DNA of 64,000 nucleotides from CAYLHF01 sp964383365 (GCA_964383365.1 CAYLHF010000006.1:1-64000); one strand, 5' to 3'; positions 55,201 to 63,416 are shown, counted from the stretch's first letter. A program made the numbers and translations. The notes: a model not told the origin generated them from the sequence alone.

Positions 55201-55714
55201 ATTTTCGTCTCTTTTTGACCGAAAAAAGGCTCCTCGGGCACTCGACACCTCTATCGATGTCGAGGCCGACGCATTCATCCCAGAACAGTACACGTCGAAC
55301 CGGGTCGAACGTCTCAATCTATACCGACGCGTTTCTGACTGCGCAACCCAGGAAGACCTCGACCATCTCAGAAAGGAAATGATCGACCGTTTCGGACCGA
55401 TTCCGGAGGAAGTAGAGAACCTGCTGATTTCTGTCCGGATCAAACAACTGGGACAGGCCTTGCGAATTTACCGCGTCGTATTCAAGAATAGGCGACTGTT
55501 TCTGGCGATGCCACTTCAGGACGAAGACCCGTATTTCTACGAACATCTGTTCCAGTCTTTGATCTCACGCCTCGAGCGGATCGAGTCGCGTGTCATCCTT
55601 CGTGAGAGCAAATCGGGGAGGTTGAGAGCCATCGTTCAAGAGGTACCCAGACTCACGTCCTGCGTGGACATTCTATCGTCCGTTCAATCAACTCCGAATG
55701 TGACAGATAGTTAG
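52286..55714 (+). CDS. mfd: Transcription-repair coupling factor Mfd
   Basis: The protein has 1142 residues from a GTG at 52286; an in-frame TTG at 52355 is an alternative and no ribosome site decides. The UvrB-like N-terminal region has GILDVFPFSGDFPIRIEFFGDEVDSIREFD. The RNA-polymerase interaction domain is near 440-530 (LRELSHLVPGDFVVHIDHGIGRF). The SF2 translocase has Walker A GDVGFGKTE (about 608-616), DEEQRFGV (about 710-717), TATPIPRTLQ, and the RRGRVGR-like LRGRVGRSDRK. Mfd removes stalled RNA polymerase and recruits UvrA, itself encoded in this window. It converges with the WYL gene with a four-base overlap of stops. Confidence 0.97.
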   Translation: MCHRGCHEADTTTSHLAYRNTESLAILPVYNAIASSSDVRQLQERVRDLPATGNVSVRGLSGSLHAFIAAALSRSEEAPILCLLDSAETASFFHSDLQQVLRSDEGILLFPPSDRNPYDPEHVTDPVPTIQRVDIIQQLSEGFTGVLVTSADAFLEKVPAIDSVSEQTFSVQDGASIDQSELIENLVNQGFDRVEFVERPGEIALRGGILDVFPFSGDFPIRIEFFGDEVDSIREFDILSQRSVSRLKTARLVPDLERDDAAEASRVSISDYLPQDFIVLTVNSIPIFERLQARATEIQETARVAIDHDPEMLPPEAYYQQAHDCQLLIESHRSVSIGLFQESGTDDTVSFVSRPQPSFNSSVKLLRSRLVANKAGGIHTHILCTSRGQESRIRDLLQDDEERLDVNVSVESLHEGFEYSGLNLAVYTDHQIFNRYHRPSTRRQKRRFGGISLRELSHLVPGDFVVHIDHGIGRFDGMEQLDVRGKRQEVVRLSYQNGDTLFVNVNALYKLHKYKGKDGHKPVLTKLGSGQWDRAKSRTKSRVKDIARDLIKLYAQRKAAGGFSFGEDTIWQQELEASFPFEDTPDQASAAESVKADMSEPVPMDRLVCGDVGFGKTEIAVRAAFKAVQEGKQVAILVPTTVLAMQHYRTFSTRLAAYPVSVDVLSRFRTPAQIRSTISRISDGTADIVVGTHRLVSKDVVFKDLGLLVIDEEQRFGVGVKEKLREMRVAVDTLTLTATPIPRTLQFSLLGARDLSIIATAPPNRQPIETEIHTFDKDLIRDAILYETGRGGQVFFIHNRVQSIAEIADQIHMLLPDIRVGVGHGQMKGPELERVMMGFFERKYDVLVSTNIIENGLDVSNANTIIINRAGHFGLSELHQLRGRVGRSDRKAFCYLLVPSVKGLTREARQRLQAVEELSDLGSGFHIAMRDLDIRGAGNLLGAEQTGFMEDVGYETYHRILDEAVEELRNTEFSSLFDRKKAPRALDTSIDVEADAFIPEQYTSNRVERLNLYRRVSDCATQEDLDHLRKEMIDRFGPIPEEVENLLISVRIKQLGQALRIYRVVFKNRRLFLAMPLQDEDPYFYEHLFQSLISRLERIESRVILRESKSGRLRAIVQEVPRLTSCVDILSSVQSTPNVTDS

Positions 55715-56691
55715 CGGCTCGAATAACGCTCGGCTATTCTGAGGGCGACATCGCGGTGCATTTTCGAAAGTGCGGCCGGCTTAATGACATCGACTCCGTC
55801 CGCATATCGCATCAGCCACGTCGACAGAAAGGGAATGTTATCGAAACGAAAGGATACGATACACGACTCGTCCTCCAGATCTTCAGACTCGATTCTGGCC
55901 GGAATGGCCGTTCGCGCCCGCTTATACGTGGCCCGATCGAACCGAAGAGTGATCAGCGTGCTCGACGTCTGAACGCCCTGCTGAGACAGGTGTGTCTGCA
56001 ATTCAAATCCTTCCGGTCTGGAGAACCGCTCGGTAAGCACGAACATTTCTCGGATCCGATCCAGTCTGAAGTTTCTGATTGTATCGCGAAGATAATCGTA
56101 TGCGATCAGGTTCCAGTGATCCGAGTAATATACCAGCCCCAGTGGATCAACCGTTCTTTTCGTGACCTCTGAACGGGCTTCCACGAAATACTCCATGATT
56201 ACCTTTCTACTCCGCGCGACCGCCTCGCTCAATTTATACCAGCGGCCGCTTTCGCGGCCTTCTTCCTGGGCAGCATGGAGCCAGTATGGATCGAGAACAG
56301 TATTGTCTCCCAGTCTATCCACATACTCGCGGATTTCCCTGGGCAACACGGTTCGAATCTTTAGCGCGACCGCATCCGCATCTTCACGAAGGGATGAGTC
56401 CGACTGCAGCTTCATGAACTGCGTTCCCACGAGAAGGGTCGCGGCCTCGCGAGCCGTGAGCATGAGCGGAGGAAGTTGGTATCCTTCCAGAATCTCATAT
56501 CCTCCGCCCTCAGAATAGGTGAGCGGAACGCCCGACTCGCTCAACGCTCGTAGATCTCTGAATACAGTCCTACGACTGACTGAAAAATGCTCAGCCAGAT
56601 CTCTCGATGTCATTCGAGGACGATTTTGTAGCAACAAAATCGTTGCAAACAGCCGCTCCGTGCGGTTTTCTCTTCTTTCCCGATGACTCAT
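55711..56691 (-). CDS. WYL-domain transcriptional regulator (YafY/DeoR-type HTH)
   Basis: The protein has 326 residues. The N-terminal helix-turn-helix is TERLFATILLLQNRPRMTSRDLAEHFSVSRRTVFRDLRALSESGVPL (about 11-57), followed by YSEGGGYEILEGYQLPPLMLTAREA. The WYL domain reads HWNLIAYDYLRDTIRNFRLDRIREM, where the usual W-Y-L is W-N-L. A C-terminal WCX-like extension follows (TLITLRFDRATYKRARTAIPARIE). WYL regulators sense nucleic acid or nucleotide ligands and often govern DNA-damage or defence genes. It lies between mfd and rsmG, at the place where parAB sits in many genomes. Confidence 0.88.
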   Translation of the reverse strand: MSHRERRENRTERLFATILLLQNRPRMTSRDLAEHFSVSRRTVFRDLRALSESGVPLTYSEGGGYEILEGYQLPPLMLTAREAATLLVGTQFMKLQSDSSLREDADAVALKIRTVLPREIREYVDRLGDNTVLDPYWLHAAQEEGRESGRWYKLSEAVARSRKVIMEYFVEARSEVTKRTVDPLGLVYYSDHWNLIAYDYLRDTIRNFRLDRIREMFVLTERFSRPEGFELQTHLSQQGVQTSSTLITLRFDRATYKRARTAIPARIESEDLEDESCIVSFRFDNIPFLSTWLMRYADGVDVIKPAALSKMHRDVALRIAERYSSR

Positions 56692-56744
56692 ATTCTAACC
56701 ATTGATCAGGCATGGGGGCGCCGTAAACACCGTACCGTGGGCAG

Positions 56745-57440
56745 CTACTCCTGTACGATACTCACAATTTTCTTATCTCTAAAATACTCTCCTTCGAATA
56801 ACGGTGCGAGGGAGATGATCTCTATTGTAGCGATAGATCGCGCCCAGACCATTTCACCGACTTCTTCTTCCAGGTCACCACCTTTCAGGCAAATTAGACC
56901 CTTTTTCCAGGTTGGCTCTTGTCTGTGAGGAGTGTCAGATACTTCGCCCGATGATAGGTCACAGCAAGCAAGATGCCACGACCACAGGACTGAAAGCGGA
57001 GCGGTTGCCCGGGAAATTGACAGATCGAACGAACCCCGGACTTCCTCTGCGCGGGCGGAGACGGTCGTCACGTTGCTGAATCCCAGTTGACGCGCCATGG
57101 CCCGCACCGATCGCATCTTCTTATCGACTTTGTCGACGCAGTGAAAGGCCACATCCGTAAATACGCTGGCGAGCGGGAGGGAGGGAATACCCCCGCCGGC
57201 ACCCCAGTCAACGACCCGAAATCCCGATGGTATCCGACGACATGCGAGAGCCAGAGCATGAAACAGGTGATGATCGAAAAAATCAGGATCCCGTTTTCTG
57301 GAAACCAGGTTTATCGTCCGGTTGAACCCCATAAGCGCCTGCTGATACCGCGTCAGTTGAGACCGATGTTCACGCATTGACTCGAGAACACAGCCGTACT
57401 CCTGCTCTGTAAGAACCGATTGTATAAAACCTGCGCTCAT
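56745..57440 (-). CDS. rsmG: 16S rRNA m7G527 methyltransferase RsmG (GidB)
   Basis: The protein has 231 residues. The N-terminal helix region has YQQALMGFNRTINLVSRKRDPDFFDHHLFHALAL, a good RsmG match. The SAM site is FRVVDWGAGGGIPSLPLASVF (about 73-93), followed by FHCVDKVDKKMRSVRAMARQLGFSNVTTVSARAEEV and ISRATAPLSVLW. RsmG methylates G527 in 16S rRNA; loss gives low-level streptomycin resistance. It starts 21 bases after the mnmG stop on the minus strand, with the second parS just ahead of it. The last gene of the rpmH-to-rsmG series. Confidence 0.94.
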   Translation of the reverse strand: MSAGFIQSVLTEQEYGCVLESMREHRSQLTRYQQALMGFNRTINLVSRKRDPDFFDHHLFHALALACRRIPSGFRVVDWGAGGGIPSLPLASVFTDVAFHCVDKVDKKMRSVRAMARQLGFSNVTTVSARAEEVRGSFDLSISRATAPLSVLWSWHLACCDLSSGEVSDTPHRQEPTWKKGLICLKGGDLEEEVGEMVWARSIATIEIISLAPLFEGEYFRDKKIVSIVQE

Positions 57441-57461
57441 TCGTAAGACCGAATCGACCGG

Positions 57462-59375
57462 TTATGTTTCACGTGAAACATTTTGAACATATCCCGCGCC
57501 TCCGTTTTTTTTGAGAAGAACCATAAGAACAGAGATATCCGCTGGACTCACGCCGCTTATTCGACTCGCCTGTCCGATATTCTGCGGACGAATGCGGGAC
57601 AATTTTTCTCTCGCCTCCATCGAAATGTGCTCCACCGATTCATAATTCATCCCTTCCGGTAGAGCAAGAGATTCCAATCGGCGAGCCCGCTCGACCTGCT
57701 CTTCCTCCCGGGCCAGGTATCCGGCATATTTATACTCGGTCTCCAGGAGGTCTTCCGCCGAATCCAATCCTGATATCGGTTCGATGAGTATGTCATGTAA
57801 CTCTATGCTACACAACAGATTATGCAAATTTACCTCTGGCCTGAGAATGATTCTTGAGAGCTTCTCGGGGCGCTCTAACCTGGACGTTCCGACCGATTCC
57901 AGATAGGGATTCACCTGCTCGGGTGGTACGGTCTGATTGTTTAATCGCGTCCTGGAATTGCTCAGTGATTCCTTCTTATTCGCCAGTCGATCGATTCTCT
58001 GTTCAGACACGATGTTCAGCTTGTTCCCCAGAGGAGTGAGTCGCTCATCTGCGTTATCCTGTCGAAGGAGAATGCGGTACTCGGCTCTTGAAGTAAACAT
58101 CCTGTAGGGCTCGTCGGTCCCTTTCGAAACGAGATCATCAATCAGAACCCCTATATACGCTTGCGATCTAGCCAGGATTATCGGTGGTTCGTTGCGAATG
58201 GACTGCACCGCGTTAATACCTGCAATCAATCCCTGGGCCGCCGCCTCCTCGTATCCGGTAGTTCCGTTGATCTGTCCGGCAAAGAAAAGTCCTTCGAGTA
58301 CTTTTGTCTCCAACGAGTACTTCAGTTGATACGGAGGAAAATAGTCATACTCTATCGCGTATCCCGGACGAAGCATATGAACGCTCTCGAGTCCCTTTAC
58401 CGCGTGGAGCGCTTCGAGCTGCACTTCCTCCGGTAGGCTCGTAGAGAATCCGTTTACATATACCTCATCGGTCATCCATCCTTCCGGTTCCAGAAATATC
58501 TGGTGTTGATTCTTGTCTGCGAACCGATCGATTTTGTCTTCGATTGACGGACAATACCTTGGACCGGTGCCCCGAATACGACCGACGAACATCGGACTAC
58601 GATCGAAGCCGGTTCGAAGAATACGATGAACCGTATCATTGGTATATGTGAGCCAACAGGAGCGTTGTTTGGAAGGGAGATCGTCGGTCATAAACGAAAA
58701 AGCCCGCGGGGACGCATCTCCACGCTGTTCCTCTACCTTCCCGTAATTGATCGTTCTTCCGTCGATTCTGGGTGGCGTTCCCGTTTTTAGTCTTCCAGAT
58801 TCGAACCCGAGTTCAATCAGTCGGGCCGTCAATCCCGTCGCTGCGCGCTCGCCCATGCGACCTCCTCCGAACTGTTGCTCTCCTATGTGGATCACCCCGT
58901 TCATGAATGTACCGTTGGTCAGGACGACGGCATGAGACCGAATCGTCGCACCCAGTTGCGTTCGAATACCGGCGGTACGGCCGTTTTCGACGACGAGATC
59001 GGTGGCCATATCGGCGCGCATGAACAGATTGGGTTCGACCTCCAGGGCTCGCCTGATCTCGGCCGCATAAATCTGTCGGTCGCACTGGGCCCGCGGAGAC
59101 CAGACGGCCGGGCCCTTCCGCTTATTCAACATTCTGAACTGGATTCCGGCCTTGTCGGTTACGGTACCCATCAGACCTCCGAGAGCGTCTATCTCGCGGG
59201 CGATCTGGCCTTTTCCTATTCCCCCGATCGCCGGGTTACACGAGAGGCGACCCAACGCTTCGAGACTCATCGTGACGAGCAGGGTCTTTGCGCCCATACG
59301 TGCAGAGACGGCTGCCGCCTCACTACCGGCGTGTCCACCACCAACCACGATAATATCATAATGACCGGAATCCAC
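57462..59375 (-). CDS. mnmG: tRNA uridine-34 modification enzyme MnmG (GidA)
   Basis: The protein has 637 residues. The FAD-binding Rossmann motif is DIIVVGGGHAGSEAAAVSARMG (8-29). Other marks are LSCNPAIGGIGKGQIAREIDALGG, GTFMNGVIHIGE, LKTGTPPRIDGRTI, and DDLVSKGTDEPYRMFTSRAEYRILLRQDNAD. The C-terminal helical domain ends RPQNIGQASRISGVSPADISVLMVLLK, which binds MnmE. With MnmE it installs the carboxymethylaminomethyl group at U34. The last codons (for VSRET) are themselves the parS palindrome. It lies seven bases after mnmE. Confidence 0.97.
   Translation of the reverse strand: MDSGHYDIIVVGGGHAGSEAAAVSARMGAKTLLVTMSLEALGRLSCNPAIGGIGKGQIAREIDALGGLMGTVTDKAGIQFRMLNKRKGPAVWSPRAQCDRQIYAAEIRRALEVEPNLFMRADMATDLVVENGRTAGIRTQLGATIRSHAVVLTNGTFMNGVIHIGEQQFGGGRMGERAATGLTARLIELGFESGRLKTGTPPRIDGRTINYGKVEEQRGDASPRAFSFMTDDLPSKQRSCWLTYTNDTVHRILRTGFDRSPMFVGRIRGTGPRYCPSIEDKIDRFADKNQHQIFLEPEGWMTDEVYVNGFSTSLPEEVQLEALHAVKGLESVHMLRPGYAIEYDYFPPYQLKYSLETKVLEGLFFAGQINGTTGYEEAAAQGLIAGINAVQSIRNEPPIILARSQAYIGVLIDDLVSKGTDEPYRMFTSRAEYRILLRQDNADERLTPLGNKLNIVSEQRIDRLANKKESLSNSRTRLNNQTVPPEQVNPYLESVGTSRLERPEKLSRIILRPEVNLHNLLCSIELHDILIEPISGLDSAEDLLETEYKYAGYLAREEEQVERARRLESLALPEGMNYESVEHISMEAREKLSRIRPQNIGQASRISGVSPADISVLMVLLKKNGGAGYVQNVSRET
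57465..57480. other. parS centromere site within the mnmG 3' end
   Basis: TGTTTCACGTGAAACA is a perfect 16-bp match to the ParB-binding consensus, and with one more base on each side an 18-bp palindrome. On the minus strand it encodes the last residues VSRET of MnmG, directly before the stop. It lies 24 bases before the rsmG start codon. Confidence 0.93.
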
Positions 59376-59381
59376 GATGCC

Positions 59382-60812
59382 TTATTTACCTATACAGAAA
59401 CTGGAAAATATTCGATTCAGTATATCTTCGTTCGCCGTGGCACCGGTTATGGCACCGATTTCGTCCATTGCAATCCGAAGATCCTGCGCCAGAAGGTCCC
59501 CGGAAAGGCCTTCATTCAGCGCATTCTCGGCATTTGAGAGGGCCTCACGTGCTCCTATCAGATGATCGCGATGCCGTTCCAGCGTCACCACCTCCGACCA
59601 ATCATTCCTGCGCTCGTCTCCGGATGCCACGTCTACAATTCGAGTTAGCAACGGCTCCACGAGGTGCTCGTCGCTGATTGCATCACGAGCGGAGAGAGTG
59701 AAAACGGAGGACGAGGATGGATGGCATCCCATCTCGCGATCGTCTTTTCCCGGCGAATCGGGCGACCCTGGCACCAGGTCTGATTTGTTAGCGATTATTA
59801 CAATATGGACCTCGGGAAACGAAGAACGCCATCGCTCCAACCGGATCTCCTCCTCTTCCAGAAGGCCGTTCCGTACGTCATAAACGTATAAGATGATATC
59901 CGCTTCTTCTGCAGACAGCTCTGCCCGGCGTACACCCTCTGATTCTACAGGATCGTCCGTGCCCCTCAAACCTGCCGTGTCCGTAATGGAAAGCCTGATG
60001 CCGTCGAAATCCAGATCGGCTGAAACCTGGTCCCTGGTTGTACCGGCCTCCGGGGACACAATGGCACGATCGTGACCGACGAGAGCATTCAGCAAGGTCG
60101 ACTTTCCCGCATTCGGAAGGCCATTGATCGCTATTCGTATACCGGATCTGACCAACGCTCCGTATCGGTAGGAACCGAGAAGTCGATCAATATACCCGAG
60201 CGCGTCTGTCAGTACCGTACGAAGACGATCCTTATCGGCGAACTCCACATCCTCCTCGGAAAAGTCGAGCTCCAACTCGATATGCGCACACAGATCTACC
60301 AAGCTGTCCCGAAACGCCGTAAGAAGGGCGGAATATCCCCCTTTTAGCAACTGCAATGAAACCTGCTGGGATCGGCGCGAGGTTGCGTGAATCAACTCGG
60401 CGACAGATTCAGCCTGGGCGAGATCGATCTTTCCGTTCAGGAACGCACGCTCGGTAAATTCACCCGCCTTCGCCGGCCGTGCGCCCGCTTCGATCAGCGT
60501 ATTCAGAATCAATGCCGGTGCCAACTCCCCGCCGTGACATGTAATTTCAATAACGTCTTCACCCGTCACCGAGGATGGTGCCAGAAACACTGTCACGATA
60601 ACCTGATCGATATCGTGCCCTGCCGAATTTGTGATATATCCGACGTATGCCCGGTGCGTTTCAGTCCTTGACCCGAGATCCCGGGGACCGAACACACTCG
60701 ACACGATCTCGACGGAATTCGGCCCAGACATTCGGATGACCGCCAGAGCAGCGACACCCTGTGGTGTTGCCCGGGCCACGATGGTATCTCGGAGTCCCCG
60801 TGTCATACTCAT
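59382..60812 (-). CDS. mnmE: tRNA modification GTPase MnmE
   Basis: The protein has 476 residues. The N-terminal folate-binding domain starts DTIVARATPQGVAALAVIRMSG (9-30), with GEDVIEITCHGGELAP. Helical part: AGEFTERAFLNGKIDLAQAESVAELI. The inserted G domain has GLPNAGKST at 231-239, AGTTRDQVSADLDFDGIRLSITDTAGLRGTDDPVES with the switch regions, and NKSDL. The last four residues are CIGK (473-476), the catalytic end of MnmE. It forms a complex with MnmG for U34 modification. The gene follows yidC by 18 bases; the start region reads MSMTRGLRDTIVA. Confidence 0.97.
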   Translation of the reverse strand: MSMTRGLRDTIVARATPQGVAALAVIRMSGPNSVEIVSSVFGPRDLGSRTETHRAYVGYITNSAGHDIDQVIVTVFLAPSSVTGEDVIEITCHGGELAPALILNTLIEAGARPAKAGEFTERAFLNGKIDLAQAESVAELIHATSRRSQQVSLQLLKGGYSALLTAFRDSLVDLCAHIELELDFSEEDVEFADKDRLRTVLTDALGYIDRLLGSYRYGALVRSGIRIAINGLPNAGKSTLLNALVGHDRAIVSPEAGTTRDQVSADLDFDGIRLSITDTAGLRGTDDPVESEGVRRAELSAEEADIILYVYDVRNGLLEEEEIRLERWRSSFPEVHIVIIANKSDLVPGSPDSPGKDDREMGCHPSSSSVFTLSARDAISDEHLVEPLLTRIVDVASGDERRNDWSEVVTLERHRDHLIGAREALSNAENALNEGLSGDLLAQDLRIAMDEIGAITGATANEDILNRIFSSFCIGK

Positions 60813-60830
60813 TGATTCGATTCAGACCGC

Positions 60831-62636
60831 CTAGCGACCGGCCTTCTTTCCGGCTCCCTTTGCTGCCTGCCCGTTGGCTCCTGCCTTTCGCTGCCCTTTC
60901 GTAATATGTTTGACCGTGGGCTCTTCGTCCTTGCGAGAATGCTCCAACTGCCTGTTGATCATTTTCTGCTGACCGGCGGTCAATACATTGTAGCACAGGT
61001 AGTACAAGTTCAATCCGGCTGCAAGTCGGTTGAAGATGACGAAGATCATCACCGGAAAGAGATAGGTGAAGATTTTTTGCTGAGCGCCGGTACCCGGTGT
61101 CGCCTGCATCTTCATCTGAACGACCATAGAGATTCCCATGAGAAACGTGAATCCGGCAACCGCACTTCCAAACATCGGAATCTCGAACGGAAGATGTAAA
61201 ATGAAGTCAGGTGCCGAGAGATCAGCCGCCCAGAGGAAGCCCTGCTGTCTGAGTTCGATGGCCTGAGGCAGAAACTGCCACAGAGCAATAATAATCGGAT
61301 ACTGAAGGAGCATCGGCAAGCAACCACCGAGCGGATTAACTCCGGTCTCCTTATACATTTTCATGGTGGCCTGCTGCTGCTTCTGCGGGTCACCTGAATA
61401 CTTTTCCTTTATCGCCTCCATGCGCGGTTGCAACTCACGCATTCTGGCCATGTTTTTGAACGAAGATTTCGTCAGAGGAAACAGGAGTAATTTGATCAGA
61501 ATCGAGAATATGATGATGACCAGGCCGTAATTCGGAATGAAGCCACTGAGCAGATTAAATGCCGGAATAAACGCATATTTGGCCAGTGGCCGGGTCACTA
61601 TTTCGAAGAAATCCCAACCGTAATCGACCATGTCGTAAAGCCCCAGATCGTACGTTCCCAGTAAATCCACCTCGATTGGTCCGGTGTAAATCCGGAAGTG
61701 ATCGACGGCCGTTGGAAGAGGGAGCGACAGGCTGGCTACAAAATTCAATTGTAGACCCGGAGCGTCAAGTTCGCCAACTCGTTCGCCGATCATGTCCGCT
61801 CCCTTCGAGATTCCATCTGGAATGATCGCGGTCGCGAAATATTTATTCTTGACTGCTATCCAGTCGACCTGACCCCTGAGCGATTGCTCTACATTGGCAT
61901 CCGAATTGAGCACGATACCTTCGACTTCTCCGCCGCTCCGCGCGTACGCACCCGACCTGGACGCCTCGTTCTTGTGATCACCCTCGCTGAAGGGAATTCC
62001 CCCGTTCCATGTCAACTCGTATCCGTTTCCGGTCTGAAAGGAGGACACATTCTGCTGCTCGATTGCGAGACCGATCTCGTATGAATCCGGCGAAAACTCA
62101 TACCGCTGGATGATGCGTCCTTCTCCGACAGTCGATATAAAAACCAGCTCTGCCGGTGCATTGAAGACATCGAGTTCATCACCCTGTATCTGGGCCTCGT
62201 AGTTAAAAGTCCGCGTATCGTAGACGTGACTCCCGGGAGATGTGAAAACAAGTGCGAGGGCGCCACCTTTCGTCGTATCTATAAGCTGAACGTTTTCTTC
62301 CGATTGAAAGATCGTGTAGTCATTGAGCTTAAGAGAGGTCAGCGTCCCTCCCTGTGTAGAAAATTGGGCAACGTACCGATTGGTCCTTACCGTGATGGTT
62401 CGAACGTCACCGGACTGCTGTACAAACTCCGATGTAGAGTCTGCAAGGCTCGCTGGCGCCGTTCCAGCAGGAGCAACCTCAATCGGGACAGAAGGGGGAA
62501 GCATCTGCTCCTGGTCAACAGAAGTTGTATCCGGGCCAACGCTGACAGGGGGTGTCTGGGTCGGAGACAGCCAGGTCAACCAGACGACCATAATGATCGC
62601 GATAAGGATCGTCGCGGTTACGACATTCTTGTCCAC
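60831..62636 (-). CDS. yidC: Membrane protein insertase YidC
   Basis: The protein has 601 residues from a GTG at 62636, chosen because Bacteroidota YidC begins MDKN/MDRN and then a hydrophobic helix, exactly as VDKNVVTATILIAIIMVVWLTWL does here. The open frame to 62705 would add a polar stretch that belongs to the spacer. A large periplasmic beta domain (about 35-330) is followed by the five-helix insertase core with FNLLSGFIPNYGLVIIIFSILIKLLLFPLTKSSFKNMARM, YKETGVNPLGGCLPMLLQYPII and the usual cytoplasmic hairpin. The C-terminal tail is Lys/Gly/Ala-rich. It inserts membrane proteins with or without Sec. Confidence 0.95.
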   Translation of the reverse strand: MDKNVVTATILIAIIMVVWLTWLSPTQTPPVSVGPDTTSVDQEQMLPPSVPIEVAPAGTAPASLADSTSEFVQQSGDVRTITVRTNRYVAQFSTQGGTLTSLKLNDYTIFQSEENVQLIDTTKGGALALVFTSPGSHVYDTRTFNYEAQIQGDELDVFNAPAELVFISTVGEGRIIQRYEFSPDSYEIGLAIEQQNVSSFQTGNGYELTWNGGIPFSEGDHKNEASRSGAYARSGGEVEGIVLNSDANVEQSLRGQVDWIAVKNKYFATAIIPDGISKGADMIGERVGELDAPGLQLNFVASLSLPLPTAVDHFRIYTGPIEVDLLGTYDLGLYDMVDYGWDFFEIVTRPLAKYAFIPAFNLLSGFIPNYGLVIIIFSILIKLLLFPLTKSSFKNMARMRELQPRMEAIKEKYSGDPQKQQQATMKMYKETGVNPLGGCLPMLLQYPIIIALWQFLPQAIELRQQGFLWAADLSAPDFILHLPFEIPMFGSAVAGFTFLMGISMVVQMKMQATPGTGAQQKIFTYLFPVMIFVIFNRLAAGLNLYYLCYNVLTAGQQKMINRQLEHSRKDEEPTVKHITKGQRKAGANGQAAKGAGKKAGR

Positions 62637-62640
62637 TGAA

Positions 62641-62784
62641 TTACGGGGTATACGGCAGGGCCGCCAGGGTGGGTAGGGATAATGTGAGTCCGACCGACAA
62701 AACACGGCATCCAGCCGGGCGGGGCGCGATGAGATCAGAGCCTACGTAGGGTCCGATCACCAGTTCCGTTCTTGAGATCCTCAT
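62641..62784 (-). pseudogene. Possible decayed yidD between rnpA and yidC
   Basis: The rnpA-yidC gap is where yidD normally sits. An ATG at 62784, eight bases after the rnpA stop, opens a frame of 47 codons, too short for YidD (about 70-80). Its start, LVIGPYVGSDLIAPRPAGCR, resembles the YidD beginning (I-x-x-Y...LI-S-P...CR). Shifting the frame near 62665 gives YPYHPGG followed by PAVYPV, close to the YidD ending (N-P-[FY]-H-P-G-G-x-D-P-V-P). The central CR-x-x-P-[ST]-CS-x-Y part is missing. I read this as an internally deleted, frameshifted remnant, but the likeness is short and could be chance. Confidence 0.3.
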
Positions 62785-62792
62785 GGCGAACA

Positions 62793-63254
62793 TCACTCCA
62801 TATCTATAGAAAGTTCGCGGGGCACCTGTTCGCAGAGAGCTCGGATGGCTCTGCCCAGATCCATTCGAATACGATTCTCCTGTCTGGGTTCGCCTCGAAA
62901 GACGATCATCTGATTCAGCACACTCGACGTCCCGGCAAACAGGGAGTTGATCGCATGCTGCTGATGACGATACTCCTCGCGCAGGATTCTCTTTACTCTA
63001 TTTCGGGTAGTCGCGCCTCCCGCGGATCGTCCTACGGCGAAGCCGGTGAGTACCGGGCGCCGAGAATGGATCGGCTCTGCCTGCTCAACCGAAAACAGGA
63101 TTCGAATGGATCCGAAGGTAACAGAACGGGACGGCACGGATCTACCGGAAAAAAGCTGCTGAATCGACTTACGTCGCTTCAGTCGCGCAGTACGCGGAAA
63201 CGAGAATGAGTGTATTGATTGACTCAGATCAGGATGTGCGGCGGAAGTGTCCAC
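62793..63254 (-). CDS. rnpA: Ribonuclease P protein component RnpA
   Basis: The protein has 153 residues from a GTG at 63254, six bases after the rpmH stop on the minus strand. The beginning FSFPRTARLKRRKSIQQLFSGRS (about 17-39) and the RNA-binding motif GRSAGGATTRNRVKRILREEYR (75-96) are diagnostic. RnpA is the protein subunit that assists the catalytic RNA in maturing tRNA 5' ends. It is slightly longer than usual because of a 15-residue N-terminal extension; an alternative start inside this extension cannot be ruled out. Confidence 0.95.
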   Translation of the reverse strand: MDTSAAHPDLSQSIHSFSFPRTARLKRRKSIQQLFSGRSVPSRSVTFGSIRILFSVEQAEPIHSRRPVLTGFAVGRSAGGATTRNRVKRILREEYRHQQHAINSLFAGTSSVLNQMIVFRGEPRQENRIRMDLGRAIRALCEQVPRELSIDME

Positions 63255-63260
63255 ACCGAA

Positions 63261-63416
63261 CTACTTTCCTGGGCGAGTATCGCTAACCGTAAGATTCTTG
63301 CGCCCTTTAGAACGCCGGCGTGCGAGTAAACGTCGTCCGTTCTTTGTCGCCATGCGTGAGCGAAAGCCGTGTTTGTTTGCGCGCTTGCGACGACTCGGCT
63401 GGTACGTACGTTTCAT
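63261..63416 (-). CDS. rpmH: 50S ribosomal protein L34
   Basis: The protein has 51 residues, too short for most gene lists. ATG at 63416, stop TAG at 63261. The sequence opens MKRTYQPSRRKRANKHGFR and goes on with MATKNGRRLLARRRSKGRK; this is a perfect L34 core. The last ten or so residues (NLTVSDTRPGK) are a tail beyond the conserved part. L34 is a small basic protein deep in the large subunit. It heads the minus-strand rpmH-rnpA-yidC-mnmE-mnmG-rsmG series and has a likely sigma-70-type promoter at 63507-63534. Confidence 0.97.
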   Translation of the reverse strand: MKRTYQPSRRKRANKHGFRSRMATKNGRRLLARRRSKGRKNLTVSDTRPGK

